Shown piece by piece: positions 27,667 to 36,105 of a stretch of 43,048 nucleotides of DNA (the first letter of the stretch is position 1; the number at the start of each line of letters is the position of its first letter). The notes beneath the pieces are model-generated. The model was not told the origin of the DNA, ran no database searches, and saw nothing but the letters and a program-made list of their open reading frames with translations. The stretch spans positions 1-43,048 of the forward strand of contig NZ_NTFS01000005.1 in assembly GCF_002289455.1 (NCBI RefSeq), in the 5' to 3' direction. The translations under genes and the position numbers were made by a program. The stretch is from Brunnivagina elsteri CCALA 953. Its GTDB lineage: Bacteria > Cyanobacteriota > Cyanobacteriia > Cyanobacteriales > Nostocaceae.

Positions 27667-27903
27667 ATGCTCAAGCGCTCTAAATTCGAGACAACACAAT
27701 CTCAAATTATGCATCGTGCAGAAGATTTGATTTATGCAGCCTCAAATCGCTATCGTATTACGGTTCAGGTGGCAAATCGTGCAAAGCGTCGTCGTTACGA
27801 AGATTTTGACAATACGGATGATGTGCTGATGAAACCTGTGTTGCGGGCAATTATCGAGATGTCGGATGAGTTGACTCAACCTGAAATTATTGGTGAACTC
27901 TAG
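27667..27903 (+). CDS. rpoZ: RNA polymerase omega subunit
   Basis: This gives 78 residues from the ATG at 27667 ([13 protein letters not shown]); a GTG two codons upstream also opens the frame. It matches the short cyanobacterial omega subunit throughout, including the conserved '[27 protein letters not shown]' and the '[20 protein letters not shown]' helix. Omega promotes assembly and stability of the beta-prime subunit. It is monocistronic, followed by a hairpin 25 bases downstream. Confidence 0.95.
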   Translation: MLKRSKFETTQSQIMHRAEDLIYAASNRYRITVQVANRAKRRRYEDFDNTDDVLMKPVLRAIIEMSDELTQPEIIGEL

Positions 27904-27928
27904 TTTTACACTAAAATCTAGGGGCAAT

Positions 27929-27954
27929 TAGGGGCAAAGAACCCTTCGCCCCTA
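27929..27954. repeat. Hairpin TAGGGGC...GCCCCTA after rpoZ
   Basis: Seven-base arms enclose 12 bases. This is the 'gtaggggc' palindrome type found between cyanobacterial genes. It could end rpoZ transcription, but only a weak T-rich stretch follows. Confidence 0.55.
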
Positions 27955-28098
27955 CGTTGTCTATTCGTAATATTATATTTTTGGTGGAATATATTTTTAG
28001 TGGAAATTTCTTGTTTGTAGTTTTTCGATCTTGATTTAGGTAGAAATTTAAAATTATTTTTAGAGAATGTAACACTATATAGAAAAGCTACTAAAATA

Positions 28099-28671
28099 AT
28101 GGCAAATAAAAAGTTTCTAAATATTCCCAATATTCCTTTTTACTTAATTAATCAATCAAGATTTTTCAGGCTAAAATCAACACGCAGAATTTTATATTTA
28201 GCACTATTAATAATAGTTATGACTGCCGTATTTTTTAGTGCTGAACCAAGTAATATTAATACTACTCTAGGCTCAGGCTGGTTTGCGACTCAACCTGTCA
28301 TGGCACAGCGAATTACAGTTGGTGATGTTTGGAGACAAGTTTATCAGCAATTACCTGATTTTCCCAAAGAAAATAATTACACAAGTCGGGAAGGTGGAAA
28401 AGTTGCTGAAAATAACACTTTAGTCGGACGGATAATTCAATATCATGTTTATATTAAAGGACGTGCGCCAAATTATCGCTTGGATTGGAAAATCACATTA
28501 GCTGATTACTTAGATGCAAACGAAGTTATATATGATACTAATTATCCAGGACACGAATTGTTGAAAAAAAATCCTTTGGATGGAGATAAAGCTGCGATCG
28601 CAAAACTTTCTCGTAGTCAACGTAATGAATTAGTTCAAACTTTGGTTAATGTATTTAGTCCCAAATCGTAA
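28099..28671 (+). CDS. Exported conserved cyanobacterial protein of unknown function
   Basis: The 190 residues begin with a basic segment and a hydrophobic helix (about 30-47), then 'GWFATQPVMAQ' as a possible cleavage site. The mature part of about 120 residues contains 'VGRIIQYHVYIKGRAPNYRLDWKITLADYLDANE', a pattern that looks folded and conserved. I do not recognise a named domain. It is probably periplasmic or lumenal. The DUF1818 gene follows 24 bases on, so the two may be cotranscribed. The ATG at 28099 is the first in frame; others within the first 40 codons would remove part of the anchor. Confidence 0.75.
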   Translation: MANKKFLNIPNIPFYLINQSRFFRLKSTRRILYLALLIIVMTAVFFSAEPSNINTTLGSGWFATQPVMAQRITVGDVWRQVYQQLPDFPKENNYTSREGGKVAENNTLVGRIIQYHVYIKGRAPNYRLDWKITLADYLDANEVIYDTNYPGHELLKKNPLDGDKAAIAKLSRSQRNELVQTLVNVFSPKS

Positions 28672-28695
28672 ATTTCCCCAATACCCAATACTAAA

Positions 28696-29061
28696 ATGAA
28701 TCGTGTCATTAAAACTGGAGTTGGTTGGAGAATTGGTTGGAATCCTTCTGTTCCTGTATTTAAAGGTTTGCTGGGTACTGAAAATTGGGCTGTGGAATTA
28801 ACTGAAGCTGAATTAGATGATTTTTGTCGTTTATCTCTACAATTGTCAAATACAATGCAGCAATTAGCATCTGAATTGATGGATGAGGAAAAAATTGCTT
28901 GTGAAGCTGAGAGTGATTTGGTTTGGCTGGAAGTTGAAGGTTATCCCCATGACTATAGTTTACGCTTTATTCTCAATTCAGGACGCTCTGTAGAGGGTGA
29001 ATTTGCTGCTGCTGCGGTTGGTGGTTTGCTTCAAGCTGCGAGTATGCTGAAAGTGTTTTAA
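28696..29061 (+). CDS. DUF1818-family protein
   Basis: The 121 residues match the DUF1818 pattern as I know it: 'GVGWRIGWNP', 'FKGLLGTENWAVELTEAELDDFCRL', 'ESDLVWLEVEGYPHDYSLRFILNSGRSVEGEF', and a small-residue helix 'AAAAVGGLLQAASML'. The family is found in cyanobacteria and plastid-bearing organisms, and its function is unknown. It has no signal peptide, so it is cytosolic or stromal. It lies directly after the exported protein and before tRNA-Pro. Confidence 0.88.
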   Translation: MNRVIKTGVGWRIGWNPSVPVFKGLLGTENWAVELTEAELDDFCRLSLQLSNTMQQLASELMDEEKIACEAESDLVWLEVEGYPHDYSLRFILNSGRSVEGEFAAAAVGGLLQAASMLKVF

Positions 29062-29162
29062 TTTTCTGGTAAGATTATTTTTCTAGCAAATTATGCTATT
29101 ATGTTTGGGTTGATAGTTGCGAAGCTTAGATTTTTCATGTAGATAATCTAAAGTCGCTTTTA

Positions 29163-29236
29163 CGGGGCGTAGCGCAGCTTGGTAGCGCGCCACTTTGGGG
29201 TAGTGGAGGTCTTGGGTTCAAATCCCAACGTTCCGA
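29163..29236 (+). tRNA. tRNA-Pro (anticodon GGG)
   Basis: The 74-base cloverleaf has acceptor stem CGGGGCG/CGTTCCG (with two G-U pairs), D-arm GCGC...GCGC, anticodon stem CCACT/AGTGG with loop TTGGGGT (anticodon GGG at 29197-29199), and T-arm TTGGG TTCAAAT CCCAA. The 3' CCA is not encoded, as is usual in cyanobacteria. An AT-rich hairpin GGTTTTTAAAAACC about 6 bases downstream could be the terminator. Confidence 0.96.
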
Positions 29237-29337
29237 TTTTGGTTTTTAAAAACCGTTTCATTGAAAAAAGCTTTGACCTGTTGGTGTTTGAGACGCTAGC
29301 AGGTTTTTGAATTTTGGGTTGATTGTAGTGTTTGGGG

Positions 29338-29373
29338 TGCGATAACTCCACAGGAGTCGCTTCGCGATCGCAT
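29338..29373. repeat. Palindromic repeat TGCGAT...ATCGCA with HIP1
   Basis: Outer arms TGCGAT and ATCGCA enclose an inner CTCC/GGAG pair. It is a dispersed cyanobacterial palindrome. The gap 29237-29510 otherwise holds no gene. Confidence 0.55.
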
Positions 29374-29510
29374 TTCAATCACACCACCTCAGAAACCGAA
29401 AGAAACCCGATTTTTCTATGATGAGAAAATCCCAAATTACCTAAACTAAATCATTTTTGATTTTTTCTACCAACCAATTAGCAAAATTGTAAAATATAAG
29501 AAAAACCTTT

Positions 29511-29738
29511 ATGTTGCTACAAGAATTGCAGGAGCAAGTTTTCAAGTTACCACCAAGCGATCGCCTAGCGCTGGTAAGTGCCATTATTGAGTCTTTGCAA
29601 AATGATCTAATCCCCCAACCTAATCGCTCTAAAGCAATCCGTCGAATGCGCGGCTTGTTAAAAACAGATCAGTTAGCACCGACGGATGAAGAAGTGGCTG
29701 CAATGTTAGAAGAGGGACGAGCGGAGAAGTATCTGTAG
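29511..29738 (+). CDS. Putative VapB-like antitoxin
   Basis: The 75 residues begin with 'LLQELQEQVFKLPPSDRLALVSAIIESLQ', a helical pattern of small cyanobacterial antitoxins of the 'addiction module component' type, and end with a charged tail ('DEEVAAMLEEGRAEKYL') that should wrap the toxin. Its stop overlaps the GTG start of the PIN-domain gene by one base (TAGTG), which supports a toxin-antitoxin operon. Assignment rests on context and pattern; no classical AbrB or RHH fold is obvious. Confidence 0.75.
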   Translation: MLLQELQEQVFKLPPSDRLALVSAIIESLQNDLIPQPNRSKAIRRMRGLLKTDQLAPTDEEVAAMLEEGRAEKYL

Positions 29739-30145
29739 TGAGAGTTTTAATTGATACTAATATTGTCCTAGATTTTCTATTGCAGCGAGAGCCATTTTTC
29801 CAAGACGCAGAACTGCTGTTCCAAGCGATGGATTCTGGTCAAGTTGTTGGTTACGTAACGGCAACAACGCTAACGGACATTTTTTACATTGCTCGAAAAT
29901 ATACCCGTAGCCTTGAGCAAGCAAGGCAAGCAGTTTCAGAGACACTGACTGTTATGGCAATTTGTCCTGTTAATCGAGCAGTTTTGGAATCGGCGATCGC
30001 ATCTGGTTTGACAGATTTTGAAGATGCTGTTCAGATTTTTTGCGCCGTTGCTGAAGGCTTAGAGGCTATTTTGACACGCGATAAGCAAGGTTTTTTGAGT
30101 TCATCCATATCTGTGTTGTCAATTCATGAGTTGTTACAGCTTTAG
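29738..30145 (+). CDS. PIN-domain ribonuclease toxin (VapC-like)
   Basis: The 135 residues start with the PIN signature 'VLIDTNIVLDFLLQREP' (first catalytic Asp at residue 5), continue with 'VTATTLTDIFYIARK', 'SGLTDFEDAVQI' (second acidic cluster), and end with 'AILTRDKQGF' (last Asp). The acidic quartet is therefore present, giving a Mg2+-dependent RNase. It starts at GTG and is translationally coupled to the upstream antitoxin. The downstream coiled-coil reading frame begins within its stop region, in another frame. Confidence 0.86.
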   Translation: MRVLIDTNIVLDFLLQREPFFQDAELLFQAMDSGQVVGYVTATTLTDIFYIARKYTRSLEQARQAVSETLTVMAICPVNRAVLESAIASGLTDFEDAVQIFCAVAEGLEAILTRDKQGFLSSSISVLSIHELLQL

Positions 30146-30312
30146 TTCTTTTTACTAAAAGTAGACAACCCTCAGAAATTATTCTTTCGGAAGTTATCGA
30201 TAAATTAGCTACCGAGATAGCACAAAATAGTAATCAAATTAGCCCTTATCGTCTTCGTCTTGCTTATAGGGTTGATGAGTTAATAAGAGTTATATCAACA
30301 AAGTTAGTCCTC

Positions 30313-31086
30313 GTGACTAACACTTCTACTACTGATAGCAATTATCAATCAATTATTAACGAGTTAAATTCCCGCCTAAATCGTTTATCTGAAGAGTTTA
30401 ATAATTTACTTAGAGAGAGGCAAACTAATAAAAATAATCTAGATAATCGTATAAAAGAAATTTCTAATCTTTCAAAAAATATTTCTAATTTGCATAGAGA
30501 AATATCTAACCGTGATGCCGATATAGTTGTTTTACAAGAAAATATTCAAAACCTTACAAAAACAGTTCAAGATAAACAATCTCATATAAATGACTTACAA
30601 AATACAATATCTGACTTAACAATAAGTACTCAAAATTCAACAAATTTTAATCGAGAAAAAGAAAATATAATCAATAATCTACAAGACCAAATATCTCAGT
30701 TTAACCAGCAAAAATCAGAAAAATATAGCAGAATTAGGGAATTATCCAATAGTCTTCAAAGCAAAATATCTGAACTTGAAGAATTAAAAAATGAAAAGTC
30801 TCGATTAAAGGCTAAAAAAGATGAATGGGAACAAAGGTATCAAACGCTATATCAAAACTACCAACAACAAAATAATGAAATAGCTAGGTTGAAGACAGAA
30901 ATTGCTCAAGCGAAACGCTCACAACAGTCACAACCCAATAATAATCAGATTGCAACCAAAAAGAAAATTTCGGTAGAAGAATATCTAAGAATTTATAATC
31001 AAAATGATTATGTGTATGTCAATTCGTATTATCGGAAAGATGGAACCTATGTGAAAGCGCATTACAGAAGACGACCAAATGGATAA
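30313..31086 (+). CDS. Coiled-coil protein with a Tyr/Arg-rich C-terminal motif, N-terminus uncertain
   Basis: From the GTG at 30313 there are 257 residues. About residues 10-210 are almost continuous heptads rich in Asn, Gln, Glu, Lys and Ser (a long parallel coiled coil). The end carries 'NSYYRKDGTYVKAHYRRRPNG', a motif I recognise from the C-termini of various cyanobacterial proteins. The same frame is open for 61 more codons upstream, to a TGA at 30127, and that stretch reads like protein ('EIILSEVIDKLATEIAQNS', 'YRLRLAYRVDELIRVIS'), yet it has no ATG, GTG or TTG. The gene may therefore be 5'-truncated, perhaps where the toxin-antitoxin pair inserted. Function unknown. Confidence 0.65.
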   Translation: MTNTSTTDSNYQSIINELNSRLNRLSEEFNNLLRERQTNKNNLDNRIKEISNLSKNISNLHREISNRDADIVVLQENIQNLTKTVQDKQSHINDLQNTISDLTISTQNSTNFNREKENIINNLQDQISQFNQQKSEKYSRIRELSNSLQSKISELEELKNEKSRLKAKKDEWEQRYQTLYQNYQQQNNEIARLKTEIAQAKRSQQSQPNNNQIATKKKISVEEYLRIYNQNDYVYVNSYYRKDGTYVKAHYRRRPNG

Positions 31087-31146
31087 TTATTGCTCTTCCC
31101 ATTTACGATAAATTAACCTTAAAGAAGTGCATCGCAGGAGAAAGTC

Positions 31147-32145
31147 ATGAAAGCAGTATTAATGACAGCAGCAGGAAACCCAGAGGTATTGCAACTACAG
31201 GAAGTACCAAAACCTTCTCCCCAACCAACAGAAATCTTAGTTCAACTAAAAGCCGCAGGAATCAACCCTATTGACACAAAACTCCGGCAACGTGGTACTT
31301 TTTACCCCGATAAAATGCCTGCAATTATTGGTTGCGATGGAGCGGGAATTGTCGAAGCTATCGGTGCAGAAGTGACGAAATTCCGCGTTGGTGATGAGGT
31401 ATACTTCTGTAATGGTGGATTGGGTGGACACCAAGGGAATTACGCCGAATACACTACCATTGATGAGAAATTTGCGGCAAAGAAACCGACTTCTGTCTCC
31501 TTTGCGGAAGCTGCTGCTGCTCCTTTGGTATTAATCACAGCTTGGGAAGCATTATACGATCGCGGCAGACTTGAACCTGGGGAAAAGGTATTAATTCATG
31601 CTGGTGCTGGTGGTGTGGGTCATGTGGCGATACAATTGGCAAAGCTCAAAGGTGCGATGGTTGCTACAACTGTGCGTTCCTCGGATAAAATTAGCTTTGT
31701 TCGACAATTGGGAGCAGATCAAGTCATCAATTCCCAGCAAACCGATTTTGTCCAAGCTGCTTTAAATTGGACGAATGGGGAAGGTGTGGGTTTACTATTT
31801 GATACTATTGGTGGGGAAATATTTTCTCAATCTTTTCCAGCAGTACGGGTATATGGGGATATTGTGACGATTTTGGAACCCGATGCAAACACTATTTGGA
31901 AGGTTGCACGTAACCGTAATCTCCGTATTAGCTTAGAATTAATGTTGACACCGATGTTGCAAGGAATGGTAGAAGTGCAACAATATCATGGGGAAATTCT
32001 CGAACAATGTGCGAGTTGGATGGATAGAGGAGAGTTAAAAATTCACGTTAGTCATGAGTTTCCGTTATCAGATGCAGCAAAAGCTCATCAATTACTTGAA
32101 AGTGGGTCAATGACAGGTAAAATTGTTCTACTAATTGATAATTAA
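31147..32145 (+). CDS. Zinc-independent quinone oxidoreductase-like MDR enzyme
   Basis: The 332 residues are a medium-chain dehydrogenase/reductase: a GroES-like N-terminal domain ('GINPIDTKLRQRG', 'GCDGAGIVEAIG', 'GDEVYF') and a Rossmann domain with 'HAGAGGVGHVAIQLAKL' at 151-167. The zinc-binding cysteines and histidine of alcohol dehydrogenases are absent, placing it with NADPH:quinone reductase-like enzymes, which reduce quinones or activated carbonyls. A Shine-Dalgarno AGGAG lies 8 bases before the ATG. The pentapeptide-repeat gene starts 16 bases after it and might be cotranscribed. Confidence 0.9.
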   Translation: MKAVLMTAAGNPEVLQLQEVPKPSPQPTEILVQLKAAGINPIDTKLRQRGTFYPDKMPAIIGCDGAGIVEAIGAEVTKFRVGDEVYFCNGGLGGHQGNYAEYTTIDEKFAAKKPTSVSFAEAAAAPLVLITAWEALYDRGRLEPGEKVLIHAGAGGVGHVAIQLAKLKGAMVATTVRSSDKISFVRQLGADQVINSQQTDFVQAALNWTNGEGVGLLFDTIGGEIFSQSFPAVRVYGDIVTILEPDANTIWKVARNRNLRISLELMLTPMLQGMVEVQQYHGEILEQCASWMDRGELKIHVSHEFPLSDAAKAHQLLESGSMTGKIVLLIDN

Positions 32146-32161
32146 TTAAAACACAATCAAG

Positions 32162-34477
32162 TTGGACGAATCATTGTTTAAACGCAGAGTTTCGCTGAGA
32201 AAAGCGCAAAGTCTCGCAGAGAAACTACTTCGCGTACCTCTGCGTTTTACCTCTGCGTACCTCTGCGTTTCACTAATTTCTCTATTTCTCCTCTTCTTCC
32301 CTCTTACCGCACAAGCACAATCGCAGATGGAACGGATACCCCTAACATTGGAATTATTGCAAGAACGACTGCATAATCCAATTTTACGTGAGGGTAATTT
32401 GACTCTAGATTTACGACAAATGACGATAGATTTACGACCAGAAAATTCAAGCTTTCGTGATGAATTTTATCAGGTTTTACGGAAGGAGTTACAAAAGGCT
32501 GGTGCGAAGTCTTTGGGTTTGGATTTGAGTAATTCACTGATTCAAGGTGATTTTATTGGTAGTGATTTGGGTATACGAACTACCATATATCCACAAGCAA
32601 TTTCACCAACTTTTTCCCCAATAGAACAGGAACAAATTGAACAATTACGCGGTGTTTGTTTAGAATTATTAGGAATGTCTTTACCAAGTTCTAAGGATTG
32701 CCGATCGCTATTAAGGAGTCAGGCAAATTTATCTAGCGATATTAGCGTTTTTCGCGGAACATTAACAATGCAACAAACGCGATTTAATGGTGCTGTTCAA
32801 TTTGCAAATACTTTTTTTCTCCAACCTATTGATGCACAGGGTGCTATTTTTAATCAATCTGTAAACTTTACTGAGACAAGGTTTGGTCGTGCAGCTAATT
32901 TTACTAATGTTTCTTTTCGCAGGGAAGTTCAGTTATTCAATAGTATTTTTTTTGATAGAACTGATTTTAAACAAACTCAATTTCAAGAAGGTGCTTATTT
33001 TCAAGATAGTAGTTTTCAAGAAAATGCTAATTTTACTCAAGCAAATTTTAAACAGTTAGCTAAATTTAGTCGTTCTACATGGTGGAAGAATGTGGATTTC
33101 TCCCAAGTACGTTTTGCTGGACAAACGCAATTTACTAGAAGTAATTTTAATCAGTTTTTATTGTTGACAGAAGCGACGTTTGAACAAGCTGTTACTTTTA
33201 GGGAAGCAAATTTCAAATTACCTGTGAATTTGCGAAGTGCGAGCATTTTAAATTTGGCTGATTTTAGCGATACTAATTTTACCAAGTCTGCTTATTTAAA
33301 TGTGTCGGGTTTGGGGTTTAACTCGAATCAAGCGAAGATTTTGGGAAATCCCGGTGAAATTGGCAAAATGCTTTCTGTTTCTGGGTTACAGGGGAATCAG
33401 AATGTTTTACGAAACTTGGTACAGAATTTTCGAGCGCTACAGCAAATTTCTGATGTTAACCAACTAGAATATACTAAGCAGCAATTACGTTTGATTGAAT
33501 TTGCTCGAAAATTATTTGGTACTAATATTAATACGGTTTCGGCAGAAAAATTAATTGATTTGGGTTTTTCTGCTGCACAGATAGAAGCGATTATTGAGCA
33601 TCGTCAAGAAGAACCATTTCGCGATCGCAGTGAATTACTTGCACTGCCTGGTATTGATTTTGATACGTATCTTCAAGTTAGTGATGAGCGTTTATCGGAG
33701 ATATTCCCCCAGGATAACCCAACACGAGTAAGTGAGAAACGAAGCCGCATCATAATCAGTGAACCTTTATTATTAGGTAGCTGGTTATTAACTGCTTGGA
33801 GTTGGTTTGCTTTATCCTTGTTGTTGCTGCTATCGGGATATGGTACGCAGGTATGGTTAGTATTTGGAGTGGGAATAATTGCGATCGCATTTTTTGGTAT
33901 CATCTATTGGTTGATAGATAGGTTTCGTCGTCTCCATCCAGTGCCAATTCTCCCTAATTCTTATGAAACTTATTGGATTTTAGGAAGTTTCTGCATTTTT
34001 AATATTATTGGATTATTAGCAATTTTTCGGAATGCCGAACAACCTTGGCTAACTTTGGGATGTTTGCTATTAATCATTTTGCCAATTCCGATAACTTTAA
34101 TTATTCGACTTTATAAAATTGGACGTTTTCACAATCAAATGGATATTTCCTATTTCACTGAAGATGGAACATTACGACAATTGCGTTTACTTATTGGACG
34201 TTTACCTGTGATTCCCAGAAATCCGTCTTTTCGTGAAAGATATATGCCAATATTATGGGATAGACGTTGGAATTGGTTAAATTATTTTGATTTTAGTTTG
34301 AATAATTTATTACGTTTAGGTTTCAATGATATTCGATTGCGGGATGAATATCTTCCTGGCATTATTTCCAGTTTGGCATGGTATCAATGGAGTTTGGGAG
34401 TACTTTATATCACTTTGCTTTTATGGACACTTTCCCGCACAATTCCTGGTTTGAATTTATTGATTTATTTGAAGTAG
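32162..34477 (+). CDS. Large exported/membrane protein: pentapeptide repeats, HhH motif and C-terminal membrane helices
   Basis: Up to 771 residues from the TTG at 32162; a second TTG is at 32174 and no ATG occurs before residue 56. Residues 30-53 form a signal peptide ending 'LTAQAQ'. Residues about 190-385 are pentapeptide-like repeats (A(N/D)FxxxxF), a right-handed beta-helix. Residues 450-520 hold 'INTVSAEKLIDLGFSAAQIEAII' and 'FRDRSELLALPGID', a ComEA-like double helix-hairpin-helix motif. Four or five hydrophobic segments follow (about 535-660 and 745-771). If exported, the repeats and HhH lie outside the membrane. The 5' end of the gene (32180-32270) consists of a dispersed repeat. Function unknown. 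Confidence 0.8.
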   Translation: MDESLFKRRVSLRKAQSLAEKLLRVPLRFTSAYLCVSLISLFLLFFPLTAQAQSQMERIPLTLELLQERLHNPILREGNLTLDLRQMTIDLRPENSSFRDEFYQVLRKELQKAGAKSLGLDLSNSLIQGDFIGSDLGIRTTIYPQAISPTFSPIEQEQIEQLRGVCLELLGMSLPSSKDCRSLLRSQANLSSDISVFRGTLTMQQTRFNGAVQFANTFFLQPIDAQGAIFNQSVNFTETRFGRAANFTNVSFRREVQLFNSIFFDRTDFKQTQFQEGAYFQDSSFQENANFTQANFKQLAKFSRSTWWKNVDFSQVRFAGQTQFTRSNFNQFLLLTEATFEQAVTFREANFKLPVNLRSASILNLADFSDTNFTKSAYLNVSGLGFNSNQAKILGNPGEIGKMLSVSGLQGNQNVLRNLVQNFRALQQISDVNQLEYTKQQLRLIEFARKLFGTNINTVSAEKLIDLGFSAAQIEAIIEHRQEEPFRDRSELLALPGIDFDTYLQVSDERLSEIFPQDNPTRVSEKRSRIIISEPLLLGSWLLTAWSWFALSLLLLLSGYGTQVWLVFGVGIIAIAFFGIIYWLIDRFRRLHPVPILPNSYETYWILGSFCIFNIIGLLAIFRNAEQPWLTLGCLLLIILPIPITLIIRLYKIGRFHNQMDISYFTEDGTLRQLRLLIGRLPVIPRNPSFRERYMPILWDRRWNWLNYFDFSLNNLLRLGFNDIRLRDEYLPGIISSLAWYQWSLGVLYITLLLWTLSRTIPGLNLLIYLK
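32180..32270. repeat. Composite CGCAGAG repeat forming the 5' coding end of the pentapeptide gene
   Basis: AAACGCAGAG (32180-32189) and CTCTGCGTTT (32261-32270) bound an imperfect palindrome with three tandem ACCTCTGCGT units (32236-32268). It is related to the intergenic copies at 25761 and 40453. Confidence 0.75.
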
Positions 34478-34603
34478 AAAATTGAGAATTTAAAAAAACG
34501 TGATATTAGTTCCAGTCACACAACGACAATAAAATATTTTACTTCTTTGCATTTGATTCCTTTGCGTCTTTGCGCGATTTTCACTCCAAATTATCCAAAA
34601 ATT

Positions 34604-35161
34604 CTATCTTCGTTTTAACCAAGAAAAAACTTCACCAACACAAAGCGTTAGATTCATTCCTGCTAATACAGGTAAAGTACCATCTGCTGTTAATATAATA
34701 GGCAGAGAATTGGGTTGATAAACTATAATAGAACGTTCACTTGGGTCAATTAACCATCCTAACTCACTACCATTTTTAAGACAATGTAAAATATTACCAG
34801 TCACTTTAGTTTGACTTTGGTCTGGAGAGAGAATTTCAATTACCCAAGCAGGTGCAAAATTAATACCAGTGCTAATAATATCACCATTTTCATCAACAGG
34901 TACTTTCTCCCTGGCTACAATTGCTACATCAGGAACTACAGAGCGATTATCAAATGAACAACGTAATTCTGGAAAAGCTTCATAGTTACTACCTACTGCA
35001 TCAATGGTTGCCACTGCACACTTTTGTAAAAGACTATGTTTACCTCCTCCCATGTGTTTCTGAATCACCTCTCCATTGATGTATTCCCAAGCTGGTGATT
35101 CATCGATATACGAAAGTTTACAAAACTCTTCCAAAGTAACTTTGGGGATTGAAATCGTCAT
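34604..35161 (-). CDS. Uma2-family (DUF820) putative nuclease, divergent third copy
   Basis: This gives 185 residues from the ATG at 35161; a GTG four codons earlier is possible. It is a minimal Uma2 protein: 'VTLEEFCKLSYIDESPAWEYINGEVI', 'VVPDVAIV' (metal-binding Asp), 'WVIEILSPDQSQTKV' (Glu), and 'LGWLIDPSERSIIVYQP'. The lysine expected a few residues after SPDQ in the D..E..K pattern is not at its usual spacing ('TGNILHC'), as in a common cyanobacterial subgroup. It lacks the coiled C-terminal helix of the pair at 17.6-19.2 kb, so it is not a recent relative of them. Role unknown. Confidence 0.87.
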   Translation of the reverse strand: MTISIPKVTLEEFCKLSYIDESPAWEYINGEVIQKHMGGGKHSLLQKCAVATIDAVGSNYEAFPELRCSFDNRSVVPDVAIVAREKVPVDENGDIISTGINFAPAWVIEILSPDQSQTKVTGNILHCLKNGSELGWLIDPSERSIIVYQPNSLPIILTADGTLPVLAGMNLTLCVGEVFSWLKRR

Positions 35162-35383
35162 TTTCGCAACCACCTTTAACTGACATTTTGTGGCAAGTTT
35201 AGAATCACCATTGTATTTTAGCTTGCGTAGGACTCAAAAGGATGAAATCATTTTTTAGACTAATATCCAATCTTTGTATTTTCTATAACTTGTTCTGTAC
35301 TGTTTTTCTGCGGGAAAATAACATGTATAAATAAAGTAAAACTATCAAAAAATCCCGAAATCACCGGGTTGAAAAATAACAGT

Positions 35384-35908
35384 ATGCTTCAAAGTATGTT
35401 TTCTAGCAAACTGAGTTCGCGTACCTCCAACTTAATTTTTTTAGCATTGGGAGTCAGCGCTACATTAACAGCTACATTGACAATGACATCTCCCGCATCT
35501 GCCCAAAGTTCGACAATTATCTATCAACGCACCACAACTTACGATAATTACCATGAACCCAGCGTCATCTACCAACATACACAAACCAGTGAGCGTGATT
35601 TCCAACCTTACGTAACTAACTTTATCTACGGTAGTCCAATTTCTACACCATTTCCCGTTAACCCATACAACGGACAAATAATTCAAGGAAACGATAATTT
35701 TTATCATAATTCTTATTCTCAACGGAGGGTAATTATCCAACCCCGTGTAAGACGATATATCAAGGATACAACTTTGATAAATCCAATTTTTTTCAATCCG
35801 AATATTCGCAACTCAACTATTATTAACCCCAGAATTCTAAATCCCCATCACCATTACTACGGTAATCCTGTCCATCGCAATTCAGGTACTATTTTCATTC
35901 AGCCATAA
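35384..35908 (+). CDS. Secreted Asn/Tyr/Ile-rich low-complexity protein
   Basis: This gives 174 residues from the ATG at 35384 (TTG at 35369 is alternative). A signal peptide is plain: a hydrophobic core at about 17-35 and 'SPASAQS' as the cleavage site. The mature protein is rich in Tyr, Asn, Ile, Pro and His, with loose repeats such as 'TTLINPIFFNPN', 'NSTIINPRILNPH'. It has no cysteine and no recognised domain. It could be a periplasmic or surface structural protein. The open frame, the signal and its own spacer argue that it is real. It is divergent from the Uma2 gene. Confidence 0.72.
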   Translation: MLQSMFSSKLSSRTSNLIFLALGVSATLTATLTMTSPASAQSSTIIYQRTTTYDNYHEPSVIYQHTQTSERDFQPYVTNFIYGSPISTPFPVNPYNGQIIQGNDNFYHNSYSQRRVIIQPRVRRYIKDTTLINPIFFNPNIRNSTIINPRILNPHHHYYGNPVHRNSGTIFIQP

Positions 35909-35956
35909 TCGTAAGCATTTACTGGGGTTTTCGCGTGGGGTTAGAAGTCGGGTTAC

Positions 35957-36077
35957 TAATTTAGTCATGCTGAGTGGGGGATTGTTCGTGGGGAAAGGAA
36001 CCCGACTTCGTAATTTAGACTTCGTAATTTAGTCATGCTGAGTGGGAGATTGTTCGTGGGGAAAGGAACCCGACTTC
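35957..36077. repeat. 68-bp tandem duplication downstream of murG
   Basis: About 1.8 copies of a unit running from 'taatttagtcatgctgagtg' to 'gaacccgacttc'. The start word AGTCATGCTG recurs at 35963 and 36031 (period 68). The copies are almost identical (one difference at the G-run), so the duplication is recent. Confidence 0.85.
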
Positions 36078-36105
36078 CTGGGTTCCCTCACTTCCTTGCC
36101 TCAAA

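Noticed and set aside
29163-30145. tRNA-Pro as the attachment site of a small island carrying the toxin-antitoxin pair
   Set aside because: I found no integrase and no second copy of the tRNA 3' end downstream.
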